This document shows, in pieces, positions 1 through 9,465 of a stretch of 38,220 nt of DNA. Location of the stretch: the NCBI RefSeq assembly GCF_001279525.1, contig NZ_LGDY01000136.1, positions 1 to 38,220 on the forward strand, given 5' to 3'. The position numbers and the translations under genes were made by a program. Source of the stretch: Nocardia sp. NRRL S-836. GTDB taxonomy: Bacteria > Actinomycetota > Actinomycetes > Mycobacteriales > Pseudonocardiaceae. A model generated the notes under the pieces. It had not been told where the DNA came from. It did not search any database and saw only the letters and a list, made by a program, of their open reading frames with translations. Position 1 is the first letter of the stretch. Each line of letters begins with the position of its first letter.

Positions 1-663
1 GCCCGGCCGATCCCTACCAGGATATCGCCCCGCCCTCAAAGTCAAGCCCCAATCGCAGGTCAAAGGGCTTGTCACCGCTACCGATCGAGGGAAGGTAGAA
101 ACGCCTCGCTTCGCTCGATAGGCGTGAACTGCCTGAGGTGAGGGAGGTTCGTCTCGCTTCGCTCGACGGGTGTGGAGTGCTCGCCTTGCCCGCGCCAAAC
201 CGTCCGCGTGACCGCCCACGCAGACCGCCCACGCAGACTGCCCCGCCGGCCCGCTCCCGCATGACCCCGCCCCGCATGCCCCTGCCGGGCCCACCAACCG
301 CCCGCCGCACCCGAAGCGGACCCCCGCACGAGCCTGCCCAGGGAGCAGCGACGGGTGGGGCTGGGCGTTGGGCCGGTTGGCGTCGCAGGTGCGAGGCCGA
401 TACGCGGGGATGGGTGCGTTCGGGTGGGTGGGTCACCCTCATCCGACTCGGTGGGGTGATGTGGCGACGCGGTGTCACCGGGGTGCACGGGTGCGGGCCG
501 GCGACCGGAGGGATGGGTGATTATTCCCGCGCTAAATGTCGCACGAATAGCAGCTTCCTTATCTTTTGACCGACGCGTACAGTAACTCCGCGCACTTGAT
601 CGGACACTGAGAGCATTCGTCCGTTCGGGTAGCGACCATTGAGGTGACCCAGGAGGTGGGCAC
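1..663. other. Non-coding 5' region with two imperfect direct repeats
   Basis: I see no convincing gene here. Open frames exist on both strands, but they are low-complexity, Arg/Pro-rich products of high GC and match nothing I recognise. Two imperfect copies of a roughly 40-bp element lie at about 84-126 and 136-175, sharing the core CTCGCTTCGCTCGA (about 107-120 and 153-166). The last 130 bases are less GC-rich and probably hold the promoter of the next gene; a TTGACC at 566-571 could be a -35 box, but I find no well-spaced -10. Confidence 0.5.
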
Positions 664-1668
664 GTGTCCGCGGAGGCCGGAGGCATCCGCAGCAACCTGA
701 TCCAGGAGTTGTTTTGGACTCGGACCGGGTTGCTCCTCCTCATACTCGTGGTGACGTCGGGGACGACGTTGGCCATTTCCAGCCAGATGGATCCGGGTGC
801 GGCGCGGAACTTCTTGACGTCGGTCGGGACCGGAACGCTCATATCGGCGGTCGTGAGCTTCACGCAGACGTTGATCACTTCGCGGGCGGCGCACAAGGCG
901 TTGCTCACGCCGGTGGTCGAGGAGAGTCGCAAAGCGTTGAAAGAGCTCAGCGAGGAGTACCGGGCGCTGGACCGGGAGTTCTTCCCCAGCCACGTGTTCG
1001 AGCCGACGGCGCAGCCGGATCCGGTGTTCAACCAGCTCATGATGCAGGACCTGGAGCGGACCCGGCTGTACTGCTTCCGCGGGTTCGCCGGGCGGTACGC
1101 GGCCGGGCGGGTGCTGTTGTCGCAGACGGAGTGCGAGCTCAGGGCGGTGCTGGCCGACCCGCGTGACGACAACGCCATCAGCGGGCGGGCGCGGTACCTG
1201 CTGCGCAACGAAGGTGCCGACGGGGACTACGAGGAGATCCAGAAGAGGCTCAAGGAACAGATCCGAATTGGACTCGTCGGGCTGTACGCGGCGAGGAGCA
1301 GGTGCAGCAGAATCGATGTCACCATCGTTTCCGATCCACCGCTCGATCGGCTCGAACTGTTCGACGACAGTGCCTGGCTCACGTTGTACAGCAACACGGC
1401 CGGGGTGCTCAGGCCGTATCCGAAGACGTTGCGGTTCACGGAGAGTTCGTTCCTGTACGCAATGGAACGCGCCGAGTTCCTGCGGATCAGCAACTCCAAG
1501 GCGGGGTACCACTTCGTCATCACGCCGGCGACGTCGAGGAACGACTTCCTCGCGTTGTTCGAGAAGATCACCGGCACACCGCTCACCGACGACGGGTGCA
1601 GAGAGCTCGAAGACAAGTTCCACGCATTCCGCCGCGAATTCTCCGCTTCCGCTCAGTTGAGGAGCTGA
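664..1668 (+). CDS. Two-TM membrane protein of unknown function
   Basis: Function not recognised. The 334-residue protein has a short N-terminus, two predicted membrane helices at about residues 21-39 and 50-72, a charged amphipathic helix at about 78-106, and a soluble C-terminal domain of about 220 residues that is probably cytoplasmic. The GTG start at 664 is supported by an AGGAGG at 651-656. It is the first gene of a three-gene plus-strand unit: the next gene begins 6 nt after its stop, and an HD-domain gene follows. The 2TM-plus-soluble-domain layout recalls membrane effectors or sensors of bacterial conflict systems such as SLATT-type proteins, but I cannot show homology. It could equally be a membrane anchor for the two downstream enzymes. 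Confidence 0.75.
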   Translation: MSAEAGGIRSNLIQELFWTRTGLLLLILVVTSGTTLAISSQMDPGAARNFLTSVGTGTLISAVVSFTQTLITSRAAHKALLTPVVEESRKALKELSEEYRALDREFFPSHVFEPTAQPDPVFNQLMMQDLERTRLYCFRGFAGRYAAGRVLLSQTECELRAVLADPRDDNAISGRARYLLRNEGADGDYEEIQKRLKEQIRIGLVGLYAARSRCSRIDVTIVSDPPLDRLELFDDSAWLTLYSNTAGVLRPYPKTLRFTESSFLYAMERAEFLRISNSKAGYHFVITPATSRNDFLALFEKITGTPLTDDGCRELEDKFHAFRREFSASAQLRS

Positions 1669-1674
1669 TCGATC

Positions 1675-2325
1675 TTGCTAGCCGAGTTCACCGGGGTGTC
1701 CGCGCTCGAGGAGCTCACCGCTCTGGTCAAGCGCGCCGACTTCCCCGTGGTCGACCACTGGGCCGAGGTCGGCGGGTGGTTCCGCGAGTGGGCGGCACGG
1801 CCGGAGCTGCGCAAGGAACTGCGTGCGCACATCGACGGGCTCACACCGCAGCAGGCGACGTGGGTGATCGCGCGGTCGCGGGAGACGACGACGCACTTCG
1901 CGTGGTGCCTGCGGGACGAGCCAGGCGAGCAGTTCACGTTCTGGCTGCACGAGTACAAGCCGCTCGCCGACTGGCGCACGGGCTACGCGGACTCGGTGCA
2001 CAACCACCGCTACCACTTCTGCACGACCATCCTCAGCGGCGCGTACCTGCACGAACGCTTCGACGCACGGCTGGGCGTGGGTGGCCGCTCGATCATCAGC
2101 ACGGAGCTGACGAAGCGCACCCAGTGCGTCGCGGGCACCACGGGCACGCTGCTCGCGCACGAGTTCCACCGGATTCCCCGCGCTGCGGACGGGACGATGA
2201 CGTTCCTGGTCAAGTCGCGGGCCGTCACGCCGTGGAGCCTCAGCTACGACCCGGACACCGGCATCAGCCACCGGCACGTGCCGGTCGAGGAGCGGCTGGA
2301 GGATCTGACGAACAACCTCATGTAG
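1675..2325 (+). CDS. Cupin-fold protein resembling cysteine dioxygenase
   Basis: A 216-residue protein starting at TTG 1675, with a GAGGAG-type ribosome site at 1659-1664 inside the end of the previous gene. The central segment resembles thiol dioxygenases of the cysteine dioxygenase family: an HxH pair (H109, H111) in SVHNHRYHF, then a strand ending in HERF, and a later HEFHRI (H162/H165) that could supply the third iron-binding histidine. Family members use Fe(II) and O2 to oxidise thiols to sulfinates, in the cytoplasm. The real substrate here is unknown. The gene lies between a 2TM protein and an HD hydrolase, so it may work in a small dedicated pathway. A related non-CDO cupin dioxygenase is the main alternative. 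Confidence 0.7.
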   Translation: MLAEFTGVSALEELTALVKRADFPVVDHWAEVGGWFREWAARPELRKELRAHIDGLTPQQATWVIARSRETTTHFAWCLRDEPGEQFTFWLHEYKPLADWRTGYADSVHNHRYHFCTTILSGAYLHERFDARLGVGGRSIISTELTKRTQCVAGTTGTLLAHEFHRIPRAADGTMTFLVKSRAVTPWSLSYDPDTGISHRHVPVEERLEDLTNNLM

Positions 2326-2372
2326 CCCACGCGGCGCGCTTACCATCAGCCCACCTGTCGGGAGGGCTGATG

Positions 2373-3023
2373 ATGCGTACGCGCACGAGGATTCCGAGAT
2401 CTGTCATAGCGGACGTCGAGCAACGGGTGCGGCGGCTGTGCGAGGACCTGGCGGCCAAGCTGCAGTTCCACGGCTGGCACCACGTGAGCTTCGTCCGGGA
2501 CAAGGCCGTGCACTTCGCCGAACGCAACGGTGCCGCGGCCGACGTCGTCGAGGTGGCCGCGCTGGTGCACGACCTCAACTACATGGTCCGCCGCAACTCG
2601 CTGCCGACCGACGGCGCCGCGCTGCGCCGCAAGGTGCTGTTCATCGCGGGCGTGTGCGTCGGCGACATCGACTGGATCGAACGGATCGTGGTCGAGGCGG
2701 AGATGCGGACCCGCCACCGCGACATCTCGCTGGAGGCGCAGGCGCTGTCCGACGCGGACACGCTGTTCAAGGCGCTGCCGGTGACGCCGGTCGTGCTGGC
2801 GCACAAGTACCTGCAGGAGAACGGGATCTCGCTGCGGGAGCTCGCGCACAAGATCGTCGGCGAGCAGGTCGGCAAGGCCGACGACGGCTACTACTTCTAC
2901 GACGAGGAGGCCGCGGCGACCTACACGAAGTGGGCCGAGGCGAACCTCTCGCTGTGGCGGTGCATCGTGGAGTCGCTCGACGACCCGTGCGTCGAGGACC
3001 TGCTCACCCGCGTGGCTTCCTGA
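2373..3023 (+). CDS. HD-domain metal-dependent phosphohydrolase-like protein
   Basis: A 216-residue HD-superfamily protein. The signature is clear: a histidine pair in GWHHVSF (H36/H37), the HD doublet in ALVHDLNY (H66/D67), and a later aspartate in SDADTL (D127/D129), as in HD enzymes that bind divalent metals and hydrolyse phosphoester bonds of nucleotides or similar substrates. Two in-frame ATGs sit at 2370 and 2373; I chose 2373 because it is better spaced (about 6 nt) from the GGGAGGG at 2360-2366. It starts 47 nt after the cupin gene and looks co-transcribed with the two upstream genes. Its end is only 15 nt from the end of the converging CHAT-like gene. The substrate cannot be read from sequence. 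Confidence 0.8.
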   Translation: MRTRTRIPRSVIADVEQRVRRLCEDLAAKLQFHGWHHVSFVRDKAVHFAERNGAAADVVEVAALVHDLNYMVRRNSLPTDGAALRRKVLFIAGVCVGDIDWIERIVVEAEMRTRHRDISLEAQALSDADTLFKALPVTPVVLAHKYLQENGISLRELAHKIVGEQVGKADDGYYFYDEEAAATYTKWAEANLSLWRCIVESLDDPCVEDLLTRVAS

Positions 3024-3038
3024 GCACCTCGGCGAGGT

Positions 3039-5048
3039 CTACCGCCGCAGCCGCAGGTCCGCGCTCGCGTTCAGGGTGTAGGCGAGGCCCAGGACGTTGC
3101 CCCGGCCCAGCATCTCCCACCGGGTCTGCCGCAGCGCCTCCCCCGCGCCGAACCCGGCCGCGAGCCGGGCCAGCACCATGCCCGTCACCCAGCCGGCCAT
3201 GTCCTGCGGCACCGCCACCTCGGGGCTGAGCACGCCGGCCGCGCCGTGGCGGACGAACGCCCGCACCAGCTCCTGCACGGGCGAGGTCGCCACCACCAGC
3301 GGCTTGCGCGTGGGCCAGTGCGGTCGTGGCCACACGCCCTCGCGCTCCCACCGTTCGATCTCCTCGGCGTCGAGGAACCCCTCGCGGAAGTGCAGGTGCA
3401 CGACGTCCATCGCCTCGTCGGCCAACGCGTGCCCCAGTTCCGAGGGGCTGACGTACGCCGATGACACGGCCTCCGGCGGAACCATCGACATCAGCTCGGC
3501 CGCGTGTCGTTCGGTCAGCGTCCGGTCCATGCCGGGATCGACCGCCATCGACACCTCGAACGGCCGCGGCCGGTCGGAGACCTGCCACACCACCGGCCCG
3601 ACCGGCTGCTCCAGCACCGTCGACAGGCCCCAGAACCCGAACGGGCACACCACGTTGCCGCCGTGGTCGGGCACCGGGCAGTGCGCGGGCACCTCTCCCC
3701 CGGCACCGAACGGGCCGAAGTGCCCCACCGACGCGCACAGCCGATAGGGCCCCTCGGCGAACGGCAGGTCGTAGACCAGCGGCCACGGCACCGGATCGAA
3801 GTCCGCACCCGCCACCACGACCCCGGCGGGCCGCCCGGTCGACCGCGCCGCCGCGCGGATCAGCTCCGGCAGCGCCCGGTCTGCGAACAGCCGCGAGTAC
3901 AGCGCCGCGCCCTCACGGGCCAGCGCGGCGAGGTCGGCGCAGTAGGCCGGGAAGTCCTTGCCGTACCAGGGGTCCAGCCCAGAAGGGTTCAGCACCGACG
4001 GGTTCAGCACCGACCGCCGGTAGCCGGCGTCCAGGGGGATCCACGACGGCGCCGCACCGCCGGTGGCCACCAGGGCGCCCGGCCCGAGGACCAGCAGCGA
4101 GGCCACCCGCGTCGTCCACGGTGGGAGGTCGGCGAACGTGCGCGACAGCCGGAACCGCGGCGTGGTCTTCACCTCGCCCGCCCCGACCGGCAGCACGACC
4201 TGCTGGGCGTGCACCGGCACGGCACCGGCGTAGATCACCAGGAACCCGCTCCAGCGTGCCGCGGCGTAGGGCGTGGTCACCGGGAAGCTCACCCACGGGC
4301 TCGCGCCCTCGGCGGGCAGCACGAACGGCTCGGCCTGCACGTCACGCCCGGACATGCACAGCACCGCGCGCAGCTCCACGTCGGCGGGCAGCCGGGCGGC
4401 GTGCGGCCCGACGTGCACCCAGACCTCGTACTCGGCGCCGGGCCGCAACGCCCCCGCCACGCCCTGGGTCGCCCCCGGCGGCGCGACCACGACCGCCACC
4501 GCGCGGTCGTCGGGGGCCGGCGGCTGCGGCAGCGGCGTGTAGCGGACCATCCCGCGCCGTTCCAGCTCGCGGAACTGCCACAGGACGTCCTCGACCCGGC
4601 CCTCACCCCTGGTCACCGGTGCCGCCAGCACCACGTGCGGCGTGCTCCACCCCATGAGCACCGACGCCGGGTCGAGCCCGGACACCCAGGTGTGCACGGC
4701 GGTGAACAGCACGACCGGGCGTCCGAGGCCGCGCAGCGCGGCGACGACCGGCGACGAGTCCCAGGTCCGCGTGTCGTGCAGGGCCACCACGTCACCGGGC
4801 ACGTCCGAGATCGACGGCAGCGCGGCGGCCGAGGGGAAGTGCCGCAGGTCGAGGACGGCGAACCGCAGCACCCGCATCCGGGTCGGAATCGCGGCGCAGA
4901 TCGTGCCGCCGACCGTCAGACCGCGGCTGACCTGCGCCCATCCGCCCGGATCGGTCACCACGACCAGCGAGACGCGGGGGACGAGCGCGGCTATGTGCTC
5001 CAGCGGCGAGCCTTCGCCGCCGGAGACGGTGAACTCGACGGGCGCCAC
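3039..5048 (-). CDS. CHAT-fold protein with degenerate catalytic site
   Basis: A 669-residue protein whose C-terminal third has the layout of CHAT (caspase-like) domains: an LYSRLF helix, PWPLVYDLP at about residue 420, VVHLHF at about 548, LVVATSP at about 583, then HGAAGVLSPEVAVP and an ALRQTRWEML helix. In active CHAT proteases the second strand carries HxxxH(G) and the later one a Cys in an AC(E/D) motif. Here those places read HLHFREG and VATSP, so both the His and the Cys seem absent and it is probably a pseudo-protease. The first 350 residues are unrecognised and have no clear signal or TM segment. A 5-residue tandem repeat (SVLNP SVLNP SGLDP) lies at about residues 345-360. The GTG start, 22 nt after ctaB, has only a weak ribosome site. 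Confidence 0.65.
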   Translation of the reverse strand: MAPVEFTVSGGEGSPLEHIAALVPRVSLVVVTDPGGWAQVSRGLTVGGTICAAIPTRMRVLRFAVLDLRHFPSAAALPSISDVPGDVVALHDTRTWDSSPVVAALRGLGRPVVLFTAVHTWVSGLDPASVLMGWSTPHVVLAAPVTRGEGRVEDVLWQFRELERRGMVRYTPLPQPPAPDDRAVAVVVAPPGATQGVAGALRPGAEYEVWVHVGPHAARLPADVELRAVLCMSGRDVQAEPFVLPAEGASPWVSFPVTTPYAAARWSGFLVIYAGAVPVHAQQVVLPVGAGEVKTTPRFRLSRTFADLPPWTTRVASLLVLGPGALVATGGAAPSWIPLDAGYRRSVLNPSVLNPSGLDPWYGKDFPAYCADLAALAREGAALYSRLFADRALPELIRAAARSTGRPAGVVVAGADFDPVPWPLVYDLPFAEGPYRLCASVGHFGPFGAGGEVPAHCPVPDHGGNVVCPFGFWGLSTVLEQPVGPVVWQVSDRPRPFEVSMAVDPGMDRTLTERHAAELMSMVPPEAVSSAYVSPSELGHALADEAMDVVHLHFREGFLDAEEIERWEREGVWPRPHWPTRKPLVVATSPVQELVRAFVRHGAAGVLSPEVAVPQDMAGWVTGMVLARLAAGFGAGEALRQTRWEMLGRGNVLGLAYTLNASADLRLRR
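3970..4014 (-). repeat. 15-bp tandem repeat inside the CHAT-like gene
   Basis: The plus-strand unit GGGTTCAGCACCGAC occurs perfectly at 3985-3999 and 4000-4014, with a diverged third unit at 3970-3984. Because the period is 15 bp, it only adds five-residue units (S-V-L-N-P type) to the protein and keeps the frame. Confidence 0.9.
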
Positions 5049-5070
5049 AGCCGTACGCCTGGAGGTGCAG

Positions 5071-5994
5071 CTAGAACGGCCAGCCCAGCACCGGCAACCC
5101 GACCACGGCGTCCACGGCGAGACCGCAGAACACCAGCATCAGGTAGAGGTTCGACATGTGGAAGAACTTCATGGTGTTCGTGGAACCGCCGCGGCGCACG
5201 ACGTTGTGCAGCTTGTGCGCGAAGACGGCGAACCACACGCCGGACAGCGCCGCCACGGCCACGTAGATCCACGAGGTGACCGGGGCCAGGGCCAGCGTGC
5301 AGACGACGGTGATCCAGCTGTAGATGACGATCTGCCGCGTCACCTGCGCGGCTGTGGCCACCACCGGCAGCATCGGCACGCCTGCGCGGGCGTAGTCGTC
5401 CTTGAACTTCATCGCGAGGGCCCAGGTGTGCGGCGGGGTCCAGAAGAAGATCACGCCGAACATGACCAGGGCGGGCCACTCGACCGTGCCCGTCACCGCG
5501 CTCCAGCCGATGATCACCGGCATGCAGCCCGCCATGCCGCCCCAGATGATGTTCTGGGAGGTCCGGCGCTTGAGGACGAGCGTGTAGACGAAGATGTAGA
5601 AGAGGATCGTCGCCACCGCGAACGCGGCCGACATGAGGTTGACGAAGATCCACAGGAACGCGAACGACACGACCCCGAGCACGATGCCGAAGATCAGCGC
5701 GTTGCGCGGCGGGATGGCGTTGTGCGCGAGCGGGCGGGCGGCCGTCCGCTTCATCACCGAGTCGATGTCGGCGTCGACGAAGCAGTTGAGGGCGTTCGCC
5801 GACCCCGCGGCGAGGGTGCCGCCGGTGAGGGTGCAGGCGATCAGCCACAGCGGCGGCAGGCCGTGCTGGGCCAGCAGCATCGCGGGGATCGTGGTGATCA
5901 GCAGGAGCTCGATGACACGCGGCTTGGTGAGTGCCACATAGGCGCCAACAACCTGTCGAGGCGACCTGGCAGGGGCCTCGAGGACGGCACTCAT
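5071..5994 (-). CDS. ctaB: Protoheme IX farnesyltransferase (heme O synthase)
   Basis: CtaB/COX10 attaches a farnesyl group to heme B to make heme O, needed for cytochrome c oxidase, in the inner face of the cytoplasmic membrane. The 307-residue protein is full length for the family, with about nine hydrophobic segments. It carries the first Asp-rich prenyl-diphosphate motif in [18 protein letters not shown] and the usual [12 protein letters not shown] and [17 protein letters not shown] segments. The ATG start at 5994 has a GAGGAG about 10 nt upstream. It diverges from tkt across about 260 bp, the standard actinobacterial ctaB-tkt arrangement. Confidence 0.97.
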   Translation of the reverse strand: MSAVLEAPARSPRQVVGAYVALTKPRVIELLLITTIPAMLLAQHGLPPLWLIACTLTGGTLAAGSANALNCFVDADIDSVMKRTAARPLAHNAIPPRNALIFGIVLGVVSFAFLWIFVNLMSAAFAVATILFYIFVYTLVLKRRTSQNIIWGGMAGCMPVIIGWSAVTGTVEWPALVMFGVIFFWTPPHTWALAMKFKDDYARAGVPMLPVVATAAQVTRQIVIYSWITVVCTLALAPVTSWIYVAVAALSGVWFAVFAHKLHNVVRRGGSTNTMKFFHMSNLYLMLVFCGLAVDAVVGLPVLGWPF

Positions 5995-6064
5995 CGCGTG
6001 AACGCTCCTCGGATCGGGAGTGGTGGGAATTCCAGCAACTGATGGTAACCGCGCGGAGGATCAA

Positions 6065-6107
6065 CAGCCCGTTCGGGTGCTGGTGTGCCTGGGCACACAC
6101 CGGGCTG
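6065..6107. promoter_or_regulatory. Nested inverted repeats in the ctaB-tkt divergent spacer
   Basis: An outer pair CAGCCCG (6065-6071) / CGGGCTG (6101-6107) encloses an inner palindrome GTGTGCC-TG-GGCACAC (6083-6098). It lies between the divergent starts of ctaB and tkt, so it could be an operator or a leader hairpin. No regulator is assigned. Confidence 0.45.
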
Positions 6108-6258
6108 GGACCTTTCAGAGCAACTTCGGCAACTGTCAGGACTAGGCTGGCCACAGGACGAGGGACACACGCGGGTCAGGCCTTTCGGGATCGATCCACC
6201 AAGGTCATCCACAGACAGGTCAGCGCCCGCCCAACCGACAGAGTGGAGCTGTAAGTCC

Positions 6259-8349
6259 GTGAGCGTCACCGACGACATCACCCGGCTCACCAAGGCCGAC
6301 CTGCCTGATGACTGGACGGAGCTCGACAAGCGCGCAGTCGACACCGCACGGGTGCTGGCGGCGGACGCCGTGCAGAACGTCGGCAACGGTCATCCCGGCA
6401 CCGCGATGAGCCTCGCGCCTCTCGCGTACACGCTGTTCCAGCGGGTGCTGCGGCACGACCCCGCCGACCCGGACTGGATCGGCCGCGACCGGTTCGTGCT
6501 CTCCGCGGGGCACTCCAGCCTGACCCTGTACGTCCAGCTGTTCCTGTCGGGCTACGGCCTGGAGCTGGACGACCTCAAGCACCTGCGCAAGTGGGGCTCG
6601 AAGACCCCCGGCCACCCCGAGCACGGCCACACCAGGGGCGTCGAGATCACGACCGGCCCGCTGGGCTCCGGCCTCGCCGCCGCCGTGGGCATGGCCATGG
6701 CCGCCCGCCGCGAGCGCGGCCTGTTCGACCCCGACGCCGCTCCGGGCCAGAGCCCGTTCGACCACCACGTCTACGTGATCGCCTCCGACGGTGACATCGA
6801 GGAGGGCGTCACCTCCGAGGCCTCGTCGCTGGCCGGCACGCAGCAGCTGGGCAACCTGGTCGTCTTCTACGACGACAACAAGATCTCCATCGAGGACGAC
6901 ACGACGATCGCGCTGTCCGAGGACACCGCGAAGCGCTACGAGGCCTACGGCTGGCACGTCCAGGTCGTGGAGTCCGGCGAAAACGTCAAGGGCATCCTGG
7001 AGGCGGTCGAGAAGGCCAAGGCCGTCACCGACAAGCCGTCGTTCATCCTGCTGCGCACGATCATCGGCTACCCGGCGCCGAACAAGCAGAACACCGGTGC
7101 CGCGCACGGTGCCGCGCTGGGCGTCGACGAGGTGAAGGCCACCAAGGAGATCCTCGGCTTCGACCCCGAGCAGACCTTCGAGGTCGCCGACGAGGTCCTG
7201 CAGCACGCCCGCGAGGTCGTCAAGCGCGGCGAGCACGCCAAGGCCGAGTGGCAGAAGAGCTTCGACGCGTGGGCTTCGGCCAACGCCGAGGCGAAGACGC
7301 TGCTGGACCGCCTGGTCGCCCGCGAGCTGCCGCAGGGCTGGGACGCCGACCTGCCCTCCTACGAGCCGGGCGGCAAGGAGATCTCGACCCGCAAGGCCTC
7401 CGGTGAGGCGATCAACGGGCTGGCGAAGCACCTGCCCGAGCTGTGGGGCGGTTCCGCCGACCTCGCCGAGTCGAACCTGACCACGATCAAGGACGCCAAG
7501 TCCTTCGGCCCGGCCTCGATCTCGACGGAGATGTGGAACGCCGACCCGTACGGCCGCGTGCTGCACTTCGGTGTCCGCGAGAACGCCATGGGCATGATCC
7601 TCAACGGCATCGCGCTGCACGGCCCGACGCGCCCGTTCGGTGGCACGTTCCTCGTGTTCTCCGACTACATGCGCCCCGCTGTGCGCCTGGCCGCGATCAT
7701 GCAGGCCGCCGTCACGTACGTCTGGACGCACGACTCCATCGGCCTGGGCGAGGACGGCCCGACGCACCAGCCGATCGAGCACCTCGCGGCCCTGCGCGCG
7801 ATCCCGGACTTCGCGGTCGTGCGCCCCGGCGACGCCAACGAGACGGCGTACGCGTGGAAGGCCGTCATCGAGCAGCTCGGCCCGGTCGGGCTCGCGCTGA
7901 GCCGCCAGAACCTGCCGATCCTCGAAGGCACCTCCGCGGAGGGCGTCAAGCGCGGCGGTTACGTGCTCTTCGGTGACGACAACCCGGAGATCGTGCTCAT
8001 CGGCACCGGCTCCGAGCTGCAGGTCGCCCTGGAGGCCGGGAAGGTCCTGCAGGGCGAGGGCGTCGCGGTGCGCGTGGTCTCCATGCCGTCCGTCGAGTGG
8101 TTCGAGAAGCAGGACGCCGAGTACCGCGAATCGGTCATCCCGTCGTCGGTTAAGGCGCGCGTCGCGGTGGAAGCCGGTATCGCACAGCCGTGGTACCGCT
8201 ACGTCGGTGACAACGGCGAGATCGTGTCGATCGAGCACTTCGGTGCCTCGGCCGACTACCAGGTCCTGTTCAAGGAGTTCGGCTTCACGACGGAGGACGT
8301 CGTCACCGCCGCGCGCCGTTCCCTTGACAACGTGAGGGGTAACAAGTGA
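6259..8349 (+). CDS. tkt: Transketolase
   Basis: Transketolase moves two-carbon units between sugar phosphates in the non-oxidative pentose-phosphate pathway, using thiamine diphosphate and Mg2+ in the cytoplasm. The 696-residue protein has all landmarks in order: [34 protein letters not shown], the ThDP motif from SDGDIEEGV to DDNKISI, then the pyrimidine-binding region with GVRENAMG and [13 protein letters not shown] placed the start at GTG 6259 because the protein then begins [10 protein letters not shown] like relatives; a TGGAGC lies about 9 nt upstream. An open frame extends upstream without a good start. Its stop overlaps the tal start (GTGA). First gene of the pentose-phosphate operon. 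Confidence 0.96.
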   Translation: MSVTDDITRLTKADLPDDWTELDKRAVDTARVLAADAVQNVGNGHPGTAMSLAPLAYTLFQRVLRHDPADPDWIGRDRFVLSAGHSSLTLYVQLFLSGYGLELDDLKHLRKWGSKTPGHPEHGHTRGVEITTGPLGSGLAAAVGMAMAARRERGLFDPDAAPGQSPFDHHVYVIASDGDIEEGVTSEASSLAGTQQLGNLVVFYDDNKISIEDDTTIALSEDTAKRYEAYGWHVQVVESGENVKGILEAVEKAKAVTDKPSFILLRTIIGYPAPNKQNTGAAHGAALGVDEVKATKEILGFDPEQTFEVADEVLQHAREVVKRGEHAKAEWQKSFDAWASANAEAKTLLDRLVARELPQGWDADLPSYEPGGKEISTRKASGEAINGLAKHLPELWGGSADLAESNLTTIKDAKSFGPASISTEMWNADPYGRVLHFGVRENAMGMILNGIALHGPTRPFGGTFLVFSDYMRPAVRLAAIMQAAVTYVWTHDSIGLGEDGPTHQPIEHLAALRAIPDFAVVRPGDANETAYAWKAVIEQLGPVGLALSRQNLPILEGTSAEGVKRGGYVLFGDDNPEIVLIGTGSELQVALEAGKVLQGEGVAVRVVSMPSVEWFEKQDAEYRESVIPSSVKARVAVEAGIAQPWYRYVGDNGEIVSIEHFGASADYQVLFKEFGFTTEDVVTAARRSLDNVRGNK

Positions 8350-9458
8350 GCAAGCCGCATCTCGAAGCACTGTCCGGAGCCGGCGTCTCCATCTGGCTGG
8401 ACGACCTGTCCCGTGAGCGCCTCACCAGCGGCAACCTGGACGAGCTGATCCGCGACTGGAACGTCGTCGGCGTGACGACGAACCCGACGATCTTCGCGGG
8501 CGCCCTGTCGAAGGGCGAGTCCTACGACGAGCAGGTCCGCGAGCTCGCCAACCGGGGTGCCGACACCGAGGCGACCATCCGCGAGGTCACCACGACCGAC
8601 GTGCGCAACGCGTGTGACAAGTTCCGCGACATCTACACCAGCACGAACGGTGTGGACGGCCGGGTGTCGATCGAGGTCGACCCGCGCCTGGCGTTCGACA
8701 CGGACAAGACCGTGGCCGAGGCGCAGGACCTGTGGAAGACCGTGGACCGGCCGAACCTGCTGGTGAAGATCCCGGCCACCGAGGCCGGCATCCCCGCCAT
8801 CACCAAGGTGATCGCCGAGGGCATCTCCGTCAACGTGACGCTGATCTTCTCGGTCGAGCGCTACCGCAAGGTCATGGAGGCCTACCTCGACGGCCTGGAG
8901 CAGGCCAAGGCGAACGGCCACGACCTGCGCACCATCCACTCTGTCGCGTCGTTCTTCGTGTCCCGCGTGGACACCGAGGTCGACAAGCGCCTGAAGGCGA
9001 TCGGCACGGACGAGGCCACGGCCCTGCTGGGCAAGGCCGCCCTCGCCAACGCGTGGATCGCCTACGGCGCGTTCGAGCAGACCTTCCAGGGCGAGCGCTG
9101 GGAGGCCCTCAAGGCCGGCGGCGCCAACGCGCAGCGCCCGCTGTGGGCGTCGACCGGCGTGAAGGACCCGAGCTACTCCCCCACCCTCTACGTCGACCAG
9201 CTCGTCGTGAACGACGTCGTGAACACGATGCCGGAGAAGACGCTGCAGGCCGTCGCCGACGCGGGCAAGATCACCGGTGACACGGTCACCGGACGCGCCG
9301 CTGAGGGCCAGGAGGTGTTCGACAAGCTCTCCGCCGTGGGAATCGACCTCCAGGACGTGTTCGTCGCCCTGGAGACCGAGGGCGTCGAGAAGTTCGAGAA
9401 GTCCTGGGAAGAGTTGCTCGAGACGGTGACGAACCAACTGGCGAAGCTGAAGGGCTGA
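8346..9458 (+). CDS. tal: Transaldolase
   Basis: Transaldolase transfers a dihydroxyacetone unit between sugar phosphates in the non-oxidative pentose-phosphate pathway. The 370-residue length fits the long actinobacterial (TalB-like, subfamily II) form. Visible motifs are [13 protein letters not shown] near the N-terminus, the Schiff-base lysine in [12 protein letters not shown], and [13 protein letters not shown]. The GTG start at 8346 overlaps the tkt stop by 4 bp, so translation is probably coupled. Confidence 0.97.
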   Translation: MSKPHLEALSGAGVSIWLDDLSRERLTSGNLDELIRDWNVVGVTTNPTIFAGALSKGESYDEQVRELANRGADTEATIREVTTTDVRNACDKFRDIYTSTNGVDGRVSIEVDPRLAFDTDKTVAEAQDLWKTVDRPNLLVKIPATEAGIPAITKVIAEGISVNVTLIFSVERYRKVMEAYLDGLEQAKANGHDLRTIHSVASFFVSRVDTEVDKRLKAIGTDEATALLGKAALANAWIAYGAFEQTFQGERWEALKAGGANAQRPLWASTGVKDPSYSPTLYVDQLVVNDVVNTMPEKTLQAVADAGKITGDTVTGRAAEGQEVFDKLSAVGIDLQDVFVALETEGVEKFEKSWEELLETVTNQLAKLKG

Positions 9459-9465
9459 TCATCTA

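Noticed and set aside
6220..8370. A 716-codon minus-strand frame across tkt
   Set aside because: Shadow of the clear transketolase gene; no motif or ribosome site of its own.
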